A stretch of 64,000 nucleotides of DNA from Sclerotiophoma versabilis (Eukaryota > Ascomycota > Dothideomycetes > Pleosporales > Didymellaceae). Below the pieces are notes generated by a model, which searched no databases, was not told the DNA's origin, and saw nothing but the letters and a program-made list of their open reading frames with translations. Made by a program: the position numbers and the translations under genes. The DNA lies in contig JAAROD010000095.1 of NCBI GenBank assembly GCA_012274445.1, positions 248,001-312,000 on the forward strand, written 5' to 3'. Shown in pieces: positions 20,732 to 33,165 of this stretch. The number at the start of each line of letters is the position of its first letter. Within the stretch, counting starts at the first letter, position 1.

Positions 20732-21698
20732 TCAAAGGTCGTCGACGTCGAGTGACTCATTGCCAGCTGATGTCTTTTCTCCCGAGCCCGCAGTTTGTAA
20801 CGCTCGCTGTCGTGCCAGACCCTCTTCCCTCTTGCGCTGCTTCCTGACGTCTGCATCTTCCCATTCCGGCGTGGACCGTCCAGCTGCAACGTTGGAAGTT
20901 GGTCTGTATGACACTAAGAGTTGTGTGCGAAAGCGTGCTATACGCTCCATATTGATCTTGAACCGGTCGTTTGCAATGCACACCAAAGTCTTTAGGTGGC
21001 CTTCATCTATCAGAGAGACATTGCGACCCTCGTCATTCTGATAGCCGATGATAGAGTCGAAAGAGTAGCCAGTAGATCGAACAGCGACCACTGGGTTGGC
21101 CTCTCCTGTCTTTGATGAGCCCAGACTGACGGCACCGCTCTCCCGAAAACCAGCACCCACTCCAGCATTCAGTAGCCTTTGTGCATGGTCGAGAGAAGCA
21201 GTTAATATGTGTAGAATCTGTCTGACATGAGAGACTGCATAAGCTGGTGATATTCAAACTTACCATCGGCTCGAACTTGAGGTGAATGAATCTGCGGTGT
21301 ACATCGAGCTCTCCCGCTGAATCAGATGTGGCTTTCTCGAGACCAAATCTTGACAAGAAGCACGATGGTGAAGCAGCGTGTGGAACCTCCACGGGGTCGT
21401 GCGAAATGAAAAGCCACGTGCCCCCTCCGCCTTTGCCCCCAGGTCCAGCGCGCGACTCCTCGCCTTCTTCAGCAGACTTCAGAGGGTCGCTGTTTGCCTT
21501 TCGGCCTTCAAGAAACACACTGATCCTACCAGAGCAACTACTGGTCGTGACTATGCCAGCGATGTCATTGATCTCGCTGATGAGGTCGCGAATGGGCACA
21601 TCAATAGAGCCTTTCGGCGAGAGATCGTGGTACTCTTCATCAGGTGCGTCAAGCTGTTCGAGAATCTTTTGCTTGCGGGCCTCGAAGCGTGATGTCAT
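20732..21698 (-). CDS. TYW3: TYW3, tRNA wybutosine-synthesizing protein 3
   Basis: TYW3 methylates an intermediate (yW-86) on the path from guanosine-37 to wybutosine in tRNA-Phe. Model: complement of 20732..21217 and 21264..21698, 306 residues, with one 46-nt intron (GTAAGT...GACAG). Family marks: N-terminal F-x-x-RK, VTTSSCSGRI at about residues 50-59, GTWLFISHDPV, then HLKFEPMILHILTASL across the intron, GAGFRESGAV, VAVRSTG and YSFDS. The C-terminal 60 residues are charged and probably disordered. The frame across the junction (FEPM|ILHIL) is what the family shows, which makes the splice call firm. The start is close to, and divergent from, the DUF2461 gene. Confidence 0.93.
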
Positions 21699-21923
21699 TG
21701 CCGCAATGAATTGAAGAAGGGGCCGGGAGTGTCGAATGATTGATCCCGTGATATGGCGACGCGAACGTGTGTGGATTTTCGCAGGCCGTGCCTTCCTATT
21801 GGTTCGTTTGCGTCATTGTTGTAGCCCCTGCATCGTCCGTAGCACCTGCCAAACACTCGCCATCCATCAACAACCTGCAGCACGCGACATTGACGCGTAG
21901 TTCCTGTGCATGGAAATCGCAAG
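21699..21923. promoter_or_regulatory. Divergent promoter of TYW3 and the DUF2461 gene
   Basis: Only 225 bp separate the two start codons, so regulatory elements are shared or interleaved. Confidence 0.7.
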
Positions 21924-24398
21924 ATGCCACGAAAATCAGCGAAGGCACTTTCAGAAAGTCCAAAGCGAGGCACATCGAAGCGCCCCGCTGCCGACACACC
22001 CAACAGAACCTCCAAGAGGGCAAGAGCAACATCGAGAAAGTCATACGTCGAGCCAGACACTGAATCTGACGCAGCTTCCCATGATGGAGGTTCTGGGGAC
22101 GCGTCTGATTTCGAGGTGCTGAGTGGCAAAGAAGCAAGTTCTGAATCTGAACCAGATGAAGACGTCAGCGACGAAGAACCTACCTCAAAGGCCACGCCAA
22201 GGGGTCGGCTGCAGAAGAAGCAAGTCTCAGTGAGCAAGAAGCAAACCGACGAGAAAGAGCTATGGAAGCCGGGCGCAAAACTCGAGCCCGGGACGCAGCT
22301 GATCATCAAAAAGCCTAAAGCTCGTGAAGCTGGCGATACACCCTACATCGAGAGTACCATTCATCCCAACACGATGCTGTTCCTCAAGGAAATCAAAGAT
22401 AACAACGATCGTCAGTGGCTAAAGTGTACGCCTCTCAAATGTTCCCTCGGCAATGAGTTTGCAAAATTAATCTTTAGACAGTACACGACCCAGACTATCG
22501 AGTTGCATTGCAAGACTTTAATGACTTTATCGGCAAACTGTCAGAAAAGATTGTGGAGATAGACGATACGATACCCGAATTGCCAGTGAAAGACATCGTG
22601 AGTGCTGTCCTGTTGTATCGAGCGTCGAATACTTACAGTGTCAGGTGTACCGAATTTACCGAGGTATGCACTCCTACTCCCATACAAAGCCTATCAGTGA
22701 CAAGTTCTAGATATCCGTTTCTCGAAAGATCCGACACCTTACAAAGTAAGTGCTGCGGCAATGACAAAGACTAGCTACTGCCTTTTCTTCTCAGTACAGC
22801 CAGATCTACGAGCACAACATATTTGCTCGCTGCTTTAAGGCGGTAGTAGGCCATTGGCGATGATGCTGACACTCTTCTAGACCTATTTCTCGGCGGCGTG
22901 GTCGAGAACGGGCCGCAAAGGCCCATATGCTGCCTACTATGTTCAGATACAGCCGAATGGAGGCAGTTTTGTTGGTGAGTGTCGCCTTCCTTATGCCATC
23001 ATTTCAAGCCCCTGTTTGTAATTTTATGCCACCTTGCGGCCCAACAATCTCTTTCAATTTACGCTCTTGTGAGTATATCTGGATTCGCTGACCTTGGAAG
23101 GCGGCGGACTATGGCAGCCAGACGCCGAACCGCTCAGAAAGTTGCGCCGAGAATTTGATCGCAGGTCTACCAGGATCAAGCAAATCTTGACGGATGAGCG
23201 GATCCGAAAAGAGTTCCTGGGAGGGGTATCTGATAACGAAAAGAAGATTGTCAAGGCTTTTGTTGGCTTGACTTCAAATGCATCAACTGCGCTGAAGCGT
23301 CATCCTAAGGTGGGTTCCAGTCTCCTCGCTCCATGCCTTCGCGCACAACACTATCCACTACTTTTACCACACTCTAGCTATTTGCTAGTGATTGTAGCAA
23401 ATGTCTGCAACAGGCGGCTCGGCAGACACGATCCACTTGTAACCTGATAAACTGTTGAAAGTTTGGTTCCGGAATCCTTACATATACGCCACTTTCCTGC
23501 CGGAGATGACGCTCTTACTTTTTGAAGTTGAGTATTGACATCGCAACCGATCAAGAGCGAAGTCAATTTTATTCATCCCGCAGTCATTCATTAATCTTCG
23601 GACCTGTTCGGCAACTGGGACGGACTGTCACCGCCACGGGCTGTTCAGTTGATGCCCGAAGCAGCAAAGGAGCCGTTCGATCTCGACGCAACCAAGGGTT
23701 AAGTTTGCTTGTTCACCGATACCACGAGAGAGACGGCGAATGCCGATTCGTCACAAAGTGCATCCAGCATCTAGCATCCATCGTCATTGCTTCGATCTCA
23801 TTTGTGGACTATGCACGCTGCTTTGTTGGAAGAGCTCCGATTTGCTGACGGGATCTGCTCAGGACTTCCCCATCGATCACAAAGACATCGACCTTCTTCG
23901 ACTGAGGAGTTTCACGCTTGGCAAGAAACTCTCAGACGAGGAAGTAGTAGGACCGAAGGGTCTGAAGCGAATTGCGGAGTTGATATCCTGCATAGAGCCC
24001 TTTGTAAGTTGATCCTTAATCCTGGTGCTGTCGGAGACAAGCCCCCGATGATTCTTAGTGGTGGAGGGGTCACCGGAAAACGACGCACTTCAGAGCCTGC
24101 GTCGGGGTGTCCTTGTACAGAAACGAGCAGGCAAAACTCCTGTCACTATGCGTTGGCAGTGCAGCATATTCATTCCACCGACAGCTGCACCGCCAAAAGT
24201 CAAGATGGGGAAGCGCGCCATCATTTGTTGTTGGCTGGGCTGGAGGGCGGACGCATGGGTGGCCGCGGCGCTAACACTGTCTTGCAGATCACCTACCTCA
24301 ATAGCGTCGTCATGCCCGATGAGGAGTCGTCGAGCTCCAGCGAGGAAGACGATGAAAATGATAACGGCAATTCTGCAGCTGACACAATCGACGAGTGA
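21924..24398 (+). CDS. DUF2461 (TIGR02453) family protein, eight exons
   Basis: Function of the family is unknown. Model: 21924..22425, 22482..22597, 22645..22663, 22711..22745, 22881..22974, 23101..23309, 23863..24003, 24288..24398, 408 residues. A basic, Ser/Glu-rich N-terminal 110 residues (likely nuclear: MPRKSAK, KRGTSKR) precedes the domain: MLFLKEIKDNNDRQWLK, HDPDY, VYRIYRDIRFSKDPTPYK, TYFSAAWSR, GGSFVGGGLW. The 19-nt and 35-nt exons are needed to rebuild the RIYRDIRFSKDPTPYK motif and fit exactly. An acidic tail (DEESSSSSEEDDEND) ends the protein. Introns 6 (553 nt) and 7 (284 nt) are far longer than any other in the window; intron 7 ends in a good CTAAC...TTGCAG. An additional exon hidden in intron 6 cannot be ruled out. 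Confidence 0.8.
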
Positions 24399-27300
24399 AC
24401 TGCTATCTAGGTCACACAACTGTGTTTACACGGCCTCATCTTCGCTCTGTCTCGGGTTTCGCCTTGCATGATGGCTATTTTGGAAGGGTTGGATTGGTGG
24501 GAGGCATGGATAAGGATCTGGTGGAATGGCTTCACAGGCGCGAAAACAGCCAATCAGCGCTTGGACGACACGCTCCAAGCGAGACCGATCAATTTCTGCA
24601 TAGCGCCTGCATGTCTCCGTCTTGGCTGTTACCGTGCTGTTTTAGCTTCGCATGCACTACTGATCATGTGATCTTAAGCCCTGGTCCCCTTTTCTAGTGG
24701 CCGGGCCGCTTCTCTTAGCATCCGCCCTCCCTCGTTGGTGTGCGGCAGAGACGGCTGGGCTGTGGGATCGAACCTTTTCTTCACTTTCAACCTCAACAAT
24801 GCCTTGTAGGCCGTCACAACGTATCATCACACTACACATCCTACAGTGTCAGCTTTATGACACTCATAATCGTACGGGTCTTGAACAACAATAGCATGAA
24901 CAGTGGACCATACAGTCATCTTGCGCATTGACCCTTGTCATTCCGGTGACAGTTCAGCTGCGAGGACGGGCCGGAGCGCGATGCATGGGCTCCTTTTTCT
25001 CCCGCCTGACGCGTCCCACATCAGGCTTTCGACATCGCGAAACAGCTTCATCACCCAAGCCCGTTAGATCAATCGCCGCTACGTGACAAGAGTTGCGTCG
25101 GGGCGTTCCGGTGCGCTGCGAGCTTCGTGGAAATTGCGTTCATGTGCGAACGAGCTCATCAAACATGTCTACGCCACAAGATCCTGCAAGCAAGGTCCAT
25201 CTTGTCATGAACCAAGGTCTGTCCATAGCACATTGAGAGTTGCAACGGAGTGTAGAGTGGGTGCAGAGAGCGCAAGACCCGTTTCAACTCGAGGCTTTGA
25301 GAGCACACCGCTAGAGGTGGTTGTTAGGCGACGAAAGGCCCCCAAACGCGATCCACTATGCCTGCAGTCTGCATAATCACCAATGCTGACGTTCGCAGGC
25401 TTGACCTGCAATCGTGACGTTTCCCAACTTGCCCAACAAATCAGGCCTGTCAGCACTTGCACCGGCCGGCGATTCCACACGATTGCCAGTTGGCATATGT
25501 GGCACGATTCGAGCATTACACCAAAGCATGACCTACAGCAGCTGCATCGAAATCACTGTCGATGGAAGGATCAGGCCTTTCGTGGGCTGACTATTCAAGA
25601 TCGCCCCACTAAACACGCGGATCCAAGGACTGGCCCCGTGCATATCACTTGGACACTCAGCGAATTACGAATTTACCATATTGATGAAAATGCAGCGCAA
25701 TGTGGCCTGCATGACCAAAACAAAACAGGTGACGGCTCAAGTGCTACAGGCTTCGGATCGTTGTAGACATTTGGGTTATACCCTCAGTGCTTCACAAGTC
25801 TGACTGACCAGACGGCAGATGTCCTGACTCTTTTTCGGGAAAATGATGATATCCTGCTGTTTGTGATTTCTCTTTTCGGAGCCGTGTGCATATGTCAAGG
25901 TACATCAGGCGCGCTCAAGCCATGGTTGGTTCGCCCGCACCAGTGGCACGACTACTTACGGTCTGACAGTAGACGCACTCTCCGCATGTCGACCTATGCC
26001 ACGCATCTCCGTCGGCAGGCTAAAAGCCTTTGGTGACACAAAGCTCGTCAATCTAAATCCAATCGACAGATGCGGCATTGGAGAGCATCCACAGCCCGTG
26101 CCGACCCGTGAAATCGTGCAACCATCATACTGGTCGACAGCCCTGCACTCGCGACAGTTCCATGTCTAGTACTACGACTGTTGAGGGCCGAAATCGTTCA
26201 GGTGCAGAAAGCGATTATCGGCCGCGTAGCTGTCGGACATGGCTGCCGAATCATGCTGGTACATGAATAGTCTGTTACCCCACAACATGCGGTACGGGCG
26301 CTGGCAATGCGTCTTTTCAGTTGGGAAATAGGTACGTGTACGCGGCAGTGGAATACTTGCTCAATGCAAGGCTACCACTATCGAGCAGCTGTTCAAGCGG
26401 CAGCACAGTTGGAAAGTGCAAAGCGGTTGGGCTGACTTCGGACCGCTCACAGCATTTGCACCCATCTAACATGGGCTCGTGACAGTCTCAGATGTGATGC
26501 GGTGTGGCTGACAATCAACTTATAACAGCAACATGGTCGTGCGCGATTGGCCACAACGAGTCAGCTCGATAGTAGAGCGGAGGTGGTGGAAGGACGAGGC
26601 TTTGACCGGTCCTGTGACCTTCTGACCATGCAAGGTTTTCATTCAAGCATGGCAAGCGATGATTTACCCGCCTCCATGCAAGGCACTCAGCTGGGAAGTT
26701 GGAAAGCAAAGAGTGAATAGACAGGCAGCGAAGGCAGTGATTGGACGACTTAAAATTATCGACCTGGGTATCGGAACGTCCGAATTGGCAATCAGCGGGC
26801 CGCCTGGGCTTGCCTCGCTCGCCCAAGACGAAGCGAACAGAAACGTTCGGCGTTTATCGATAGACCTCGTGGCTGATGAACGATAGCTTCTTGAATAGAG
26901 TTTTGCGACTCCACTGTCGTGCAACCAGTCACAACGGTCTGCGATATGCCGAGACGGAAGAGACAACGGCAAGCGAAGAGTGTTTTGGCCTTTTCCTTGG
27001 TCCCGCGATGCATGCATCCGCCTCCTCCGGCTGCGTCATCTTCAGCAGCGGGAAGGCCGGCACTAAAAGGCCCCAGTGCAGAAAACTGGCCGCGTTTCTG
27101 CGCTCGCGCGGTGCAGTGGAGCCGGCGAATCAGGGACGCGAAGAGGGCCATTTCCATGGGTGAGATTGTCGCGAGTCGTCGCCGGCGCAAGGGATGGAGG
27201 ATCTACCCAGATGGCGATTGACTTATTTTGCACGGTGATTTGATGGTTCATGTGGGTTCGCCGCGTGCCATGCTTGTTTCCCGCCAAGCAATGAGGGCTG

Positions 27301-27878
27301 AGGGCGAGGCAAACGCAAGTTCATCACAATCAAGCAGCGGGCCAGCGTCGGCTTTATTACACACAAGTTTTTTTTTGGGGGGTGACGCTGCAGAGGAGGA
27401 GGATGAACGGCAGTTCCACAAGGAAGTTGCCTTCCGCTATTGGGGATGGGCGGCGTAAACTGGCTGAGGTGGGCGAGTCGTGGACGCTGGACATGGACAG
27501 GCTGTCCCTACTAGCAAAGAAAGTTGCGCGCACGTCAGTGGGCCGTCGGTAGCCCACAACAGCCAGGACAGGGCTGTGGGTGTGGCCATCAACAGGCAAA
27601 CGGCCGATGCAAGAGCGGAGCCAGCCCTATCTCAGATGGCGACGGGCGACGACAGACAGGCAACTGGCGCGCAGGATTCAGGAAGCGGGCGCGCGTCGAC
27701 GTTTGAGGCGCGGCGCTCACGCGGGTGCATGTTGATGGAGAAGTTGGGGAGCATGCAGGAGCTCACCGGCTAAGCAGCAGAGCTCATATAGAGGGTGGTG
27801 CAGGGGAGGGGGGGGGTGGCCCAAGACAGAGTGCAACACGAAGAGCACGACGACAGGCTTGTGCAGCGAGGGCCATGG

Positions 27879-27911
27879 TATGTGTGTGTGTGTGTGTGTG
27901 CGTGTGTGTGG
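27879..27911. repeat. (TG)n microsatellite
   Basis: About 15 TG units with one CG interruption. Confidence 0.95.
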
Positions 27912-28478
27912 TGGTAATGAGCAGTCGGCGCAGCGTGGTGCAAGCGGTGCAAAAGGAAACAGTGCGCAGCAGGAGACGGGCCGGGTGGATTGAGTCGCGC
28001 GCACATGTTAGGCCCTTATTGCCCGAAGAGGCGCATCCACGAGCGGTGGCAGCGTCCTTGCATGGTGCAGACGAGGGGGAAGGATGAGAGCAACACTGCG
28101 GTACGCCGCTGTAAGGTGGTGCGGCACGGCAAAAGCAGCAAGGCCGGGGTGCAATGGATGAGACGCGGTGCAGCAGCGAGGGTCGCGTGCGGCGGTGGTG
28201 AGCCTAGCGGAGCTGGCACGGTGTATTATGTGTTGCGGCGGACGTGTATTTTTAATTACAGGAAGCAGATCGCACGTTGACGGGCCATCCCGAGTCTTGG
28301 CAGACTGGCTTTGATGAGCAACCTGACCGGACCCGGGCCGCCAGCGACGCCATGCAGAGACCCCAGCATCCAAGGCCCTCCGCCCCGGCCTGCACCTTGC
28401 AGGCCGAAGGGAAAGGGGGCGCACCATGGCCTTAGTGGCTGCTGCTCTGCGATGGGCGGCGACGCTGGAGGCTGCGGG

Positions 28479-28546
28479 CTGCACTGCAGACTGCACGCTG
28501 CACGCTGCACGCTGCACGCTGCACGCTGCGCACTGCACACTGCGCG
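28479..28546. repeat. Heptamer tandem repeat (CTGCACG)
   Basis: Five exact tandem copies with degenerate copies on both sides, about 1 kb upstream of the Zn2Cys6 gene. Confidence 0.9.
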
Positions 28547-28713
28547 CTTTGGCACGGCATGCCTCTGCACTGCACTGTGGCAGCGACGAGGGCGAGGGCG
28601 AGGGCACGCTGGCATGGGAGTTGGCGGCGGCGGCGGCGGCGTGTGCAGCGAGCGGTGCAGGGCCAGCAGCCGGTGCACGACCAGTGCGCGGGTGCGGCGA
28701 GGGCTGGTGGGTG

Positions 28714-28743
28714 GGCGCTGGCGCTGGCGCTGGCGTTGGCGCG
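28714..28743. repeat. Hexamer repeat (GGCGCT)
   Basis: Four to five imperfect copies, near a (GGC)n run at about 28621-28640. Confidence 0.8.
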
Positions 28744-28830
28744 CGCAGGTGGATGCCGCCTGTGCTGGGCTGCTGGGCTGCTGGTGGGCTGCTGGGCTCG
28801 TGGGCTGCTGGGGCGCGCGCGCGCAGTGCT

Positions 28831-28888
28831 GCCAGTGCCAATGCCAGTGCCAGTGCCAGCGCCAGTGCCAGCGCCAGTGCCAGTGCGA
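28831..28888. repeat. Hexamer tandem repeat (CCAGTG)
   Basis: Nine to ten copies of CCAGTG with CCAGCG and CCAATG variants, about 650 bp upstream of the Zn2Cys6 start. Confidence 0.9.
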
Positions 28889-29533
28889 CTGTCAGCCGCG
28901 CTAGGTGGCGGACTGGCTCGACCCGATGCCCTCGTTCGCTGCATGGCCGCAGCGCAGGGATGCGGCCGCCATCCCAGTCAGAACGGCGAGAAGGTTTGGA
29001 GTTCGGGCGGCGGGCGGTGGGTAGTAATAGCGGCCACCATCCCGCGAAAGACCTGAATCTCCTTTCTCGTTTCCACGCTCTTGGGATCCTCCACGCGCGC
29101 TTCGAGAAGCCTTCCCTTCACTCTGCTCGCTGCTCGTTGCTCGTTGCTCCCACCGGCCGCCTGCCCTACCACACCGCTGCCCCAGCCTGCTGCCTCCCTT
29201 GACGCCTCCACGCTCCCCGCCAACGCCTGTTTCTGTCCGCGCTGCTTGGCTCCCTTGACGCCGTTTGCACTGCCCTCTTCTGACCTGCAGCCGTCCTTGC
29301 GGGCCGCCAGTATTTGTGACACCTCTCCCGCCCCAGAGGATCTCCCGCACCACCACACCACGCCCTCGCCGCGACCGAGGCTGCGCGCACACGTTGACCT
29401 GTGTTCCACTGGTTCATGACGGCGTGACAGCACCACGTTGCAGGGCGGCATTAGACACGCACTCGACACCCGTCAACCACGCAGCCCACCACCCTCCAAC
29501 CGCTCCAGCCGCACCGCCGTACCAGACTTCGCC

Positions 29534-30996
29534 ATGTACCCTCACCCGCCTGCCCAGGGCCAGCTGCCCTCGCACTGGCAGCCGCCGGCCGCGCAGCAGC
29601 CTGCGACCACGGCCTATCCGCCGCCGCCGCCCTCGCATGTAAGTACTGCCGTGCAGCCCACCCTCGCCGTCACGCGTGCCCCAGCCTGCCCAGCCCGTCC
29701 AGCCTGTCCAGCCTGTCCACTCTGTCCTCGCCCGTCAGCAGGCGCGTGCAACGCCCCTCGCACCCGCTCCACCACCTGACTGCCGTCGATGATAAGCCGC
29801 CCGCCTGCCCGCTGACACTGCTCCGCGCAGATGAACACCACCCTCCCTCCTCCACCCCAAGAGCCGCGCCCTGACATGGCCGCCCACCCGCACCCGCAGT
29901 ACCAGCAGCAGTACCGTCTCCCTGGCCCCAACGAGTGGACGCGCGCCCCGCCGCCGCAAGACCCGTACCGCCAGCAGCCCCCGCCGCCGCAGTATGTCCA
30001 GCAGCACCACCAGCCGCCCGCGCCCCGCCAGCGCACTGCCATTGCCTGCCGCTACTGCAGACGTCGCAAGGTAACTTCGTCCCCCGCCCGCCCTCGCCCT
30101 ACCCGTGTCTTGCTCACCCGCCACAGATTCGCTGCTCCGGCTTCGAGGCCACCGAGGACGGCCGCTGCTCCAACTGCCTGAGATTCAACCAGGACTGCAT
30201 CTTCACCCCCGTCTCGGCCCAGACGCAGGCCTTTGTCCCAGCACACACCGTCTGGCGCGGTGTCGGCGCTCCCCCGCCCATGTACGGCGCCTACGGCCAG
30301 CCCCTCCCTCCTGCGAGCCACGCAGACGCCTATGGCCAGCCGCCTCGCCCGGGCCAGCCGCAGCCGCCACCGCCACCGCAGCAGCAGCAGCAGCAGCAGC
30401 AGCAGGGTTATCTACCCAGCCCTACCGCAGGTCCGTATTCCTATGGTCCGCCCAGTGCAGATGAGGGCAGCCGTGACGACCTGACTGGCAGGAAGAGGCC
30501 CCACCCGGAGCCTCACACTCCCACCCTGCCACCGCCAGCTCCTGGCTCAGCGTCACAGCCCTCTCATCGAGCATCTGGTCAAGACTATGCATATCCAGAG
30601 CCACCGTCTCTAACCCAACCGCCCCGCACAGCCACCCCTTCGGCACCCTACTCGACTGCCCCTCCGCCCGCGCAGCCATACTACGCCGCACAAGCCCCGC
30701 GCCAGACCTCTCCGCAGAGCGCCTACCGCTACGACCCCAGCCGTACCTCCTCCTCTCCACACTCGCAAGCGCCCACCACGCCCGGCTCCGCCTCTGCGCC
30801 CTACTACCCTCCCCAGCAGAACGGCGCTCTGCAGCCCAACCCACCCCGCAGCGATGGCAGGACTCCACCGCCTCCTACCTCCCAGCCTGCCAGCAGACCT
30901 GGCATGCGCATCAACGACCTCGTGAGCGACAACGGAAACGGACGCAGCTCCACCGACTCGGACATGCTCAACATGCTCAACCGCCGCCCCATGTAA
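29534..30996 (+). CDS. Zn2Cys6 binuclear-cluster transcription factor, Pro/Gln-rich
   Basis: A fungal DNA-binding regulator. Model: 29534..29638, 29831..30070, 30127..30996, 404 residues; introns of 192 and 56 nt, both GT-AG. The cluster is C108-x2-C111-x6-C118-x10-C129-x2-C132-x6-C139 (AIACRYCRRRK, IRCSGFE, GRCSNC), with the second intron between RRRK and IRC. The segment after it (FTPVSAQTQAFVPAHT) is shared, as I recall, by one conserved family of Pezizomycotina Zn2Cys6 proteins, but I cannot name it. The rest is low-complexity Pro, Gln, Ser and Tyr with a Gln run from CAG at about 30379-30405, and no fungal-specific transcription factor (MHR) domain. The short C-terminus ends LNMLNRRPM. 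The target genes are unknown and no neighbour suggests a cluster. Confidence 0.88.
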
Positions 30997-31020
30997 AAAG
31001 AAAAGAAAAGAAAAGAAAAA
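30997..31020. repeat. (AAAAG)n run after the Zn2Cys6 stop codon
   Basis: Four to five AAAAG units directly after the stop. Confidence 0.9.
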
Positions 31021-33126
31021 ACCCTCTTCGGCAACTAGGAGAGGGGCTCCCGAGCTGGCTCTCGAAAAGGAGCACACATGGCGCAACGTACAACAAGCAG
31101 AGCTCTACGCACCATCGGTCGCCTGTCGTCCCTTTGTTTCTTTGTACAACCTTGACTTTGTCGCCATTGCACCGCTTGGCCCTCACGAGGCCCTCACGCT
31201 GGCAATGGCGTCTACTTTTGGGCGGTCTTCTGAATCTTACAGCGTCAAAGAGCATCAATCGATTTTGTAATACTCGTGTCGAACCTGTCTCTCCCGGATA
31301 CCGTTTCCCGTGCCGAGCTTTCGATTACCGCTACATGTTCCTACCGGAGGATGTCTCAATTGTTCTACCGTCTTAGAAAGGCGGTGATTTCATACGTGGG
31401 CGGCGAGCGCTCGATTCACTTTTCTCACGTTTTCCTCGAAATTGGGTGGACATTTGCACTTTCTCGCTACTAGATCTGGGGCTGCATATAGGAGGTGCTC
31501 TGATTACTTCCACAAGCATCATTGCACGCGCGGGGTCGGAGCCAGCAGCTTGCTTCGTTGCATCTTGCTAGCAGCCGTGGCTGTTCGTGTTTGTTTGCGC
31601 CTTATACTCTCTTAGTTTGTCTGGATTTCGCGATTTGACAAAATGGTGTGGCTTCTTCGTTTCTCTCCTGTCCCTACCGCGATTCGGCTCATTCGGCTGA
31701 GTTTTGTTTTCTCTTTGGGTACACTGGCTTGGGCGGCAATCTGAAATTTACAAAGTAAACAGCGTATACTAGTTACTGGATCTCGATCTATTTAAATTGA
31801 AGGATTAATACACACTCGAGCTCCATCCGGTGCGACCTTCTTCCCTCTGGCAACATTACTTTCCTCCTCGAACATGGAACATGGAATACGTCAACCACGA
31901 TTCTCCTCACTCCAGGGTCTGCCACCTGCCGTCTGCCAGGCCGTCAGCCAGGCCGTCAGTCTGTCACGCTGACGCACGGTACACGCACGTAGGCACGGCT
32001 GCAAGCAAACTGCTCAACCAATTCGTGCCCAACCAGACTTTGACTACAATCTGGACCGGTCCGTTATCGATTCTGCGAACTCACGGACCGGTGCGCAACG
32101 TAAAAAAGGGCAATTGGACGGCGTCAGGGACCCGGGCTTGCAAACTCGGCGCGCTTCGGACCTTAGTCCTAGGGTACCGGAACTTGCTGCTTTCAATTGG
32201 CAAAACTCGGCCAACTTGGTTCAGACCCAAGTCGTACCATGCAGGAACTACGTATCCGGCTTACTTTTTGCAAAGACGCCGAGGGAGAGCTGTTGGATGT
32301 GATGGATTCCACCGTTTGTGGCTGCCGAATCTTAAGATGGGTAGTGATTCGGGGAAGTGGAATGTCACGGGTGTAGGCAATCTCAGCTGACCTCACGCCT
32401 GCTGCTGTTGGCTGCGGCGTAGTGGCTGACACTCGTCGATAGCCTTCGACTGCCGCCGAAAGCGAGGTGGGCTGGATTAACTCGATTGCAAATTTCTAAC
32501 AAGCAAGGTATTTCACATTACGTCTTTTGTACCTGCATTCCAGCGCCCCCCCTCCCCTTTATGGTGGTCGCGAAAGCGGCCGCATTCTTGAAACCCAACG
32601 CCGCGGGTATCCCTCCCACTCCCTCCCGCAACACTGCAAACGGACGCACCGGACATGTGCTCCCTTGATCATGCAAGATCCAGAGATGCCGAGATCCCCA
32701 AGATCCCAAGATCCCAGGGTAATACCAGTACCGCCACTGCCCCGTGTCCAGATATCTTACTTGCCCCCGATCCCTTCCCATTCTCAGCTAAAACATACGT
32801 ACCATGGTACATGCCCTCGCGTGCCTCGCCGCTTTACAGCCGCTTCCCGCGTCCTCCTCCACTCGCCTGCGCAAGCAGACCCAGTCAGAACCCACAACCA
32901 GGCAGCGGTACACCAAAGCGGTAACCGCGTACCACGGTTCGACCGCAGGCTAGTCGGCACATTGAGTGCCGCGGAAGTACCCCTAAGTGGTGTGGTAGAA
33001 AAAAAAGGGAAGAATTGAACCGAAGGCAGGTTATAGGGAGTCTTGAATGCCGCGCGTGATATGGGCTAGACAGACGACGTGTTAGGGATTTTAGTGTACC
33101 AATATTGAGAGTGGAGCTGCTGAGTG

Positions 33127-33165
33127 AGCAGCAGCAACAGCAGCAGCAGCAGCAGCAGCAGCAAG
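33127..33165. repeat. (AGC)n trinucleotide microsatellite
   Basis: About 12-13 AGC units with one AAC interruption, not inside any gene I can support. Confidence 0.95.

Larger units (their letters stand above)
24399..29533. other. Gene-poor 5.1 kb, ending as promoter of the Zn2Cys6 gene
   Basis: I find no ORF with a domain, conserved motif or splice pattern on either strand. Base composition is not strongly AT-rich, so there is no plain sign of RIP. From about 27.3 kb the DNA becomes GC-rich and full of simple repeats, giving long but low-complexity frames in several phases at once. Confidence 0.5.

Noticed and set aside
25383..25766. 127-codon ATG-started plus-strand frame
   Set aside because: No domain, signal or coding-like composition; its length is within what chance allows in this much DNA.
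28008..29202. Large frames on both strands (277 and 258 codons) in the GC-rich promoter of the Zn2Cys6 gene
   Set aside because: Low-complexity Ala/Arg/Pro text open in several phases at once because of simple repeats; no domain or conserved motif.
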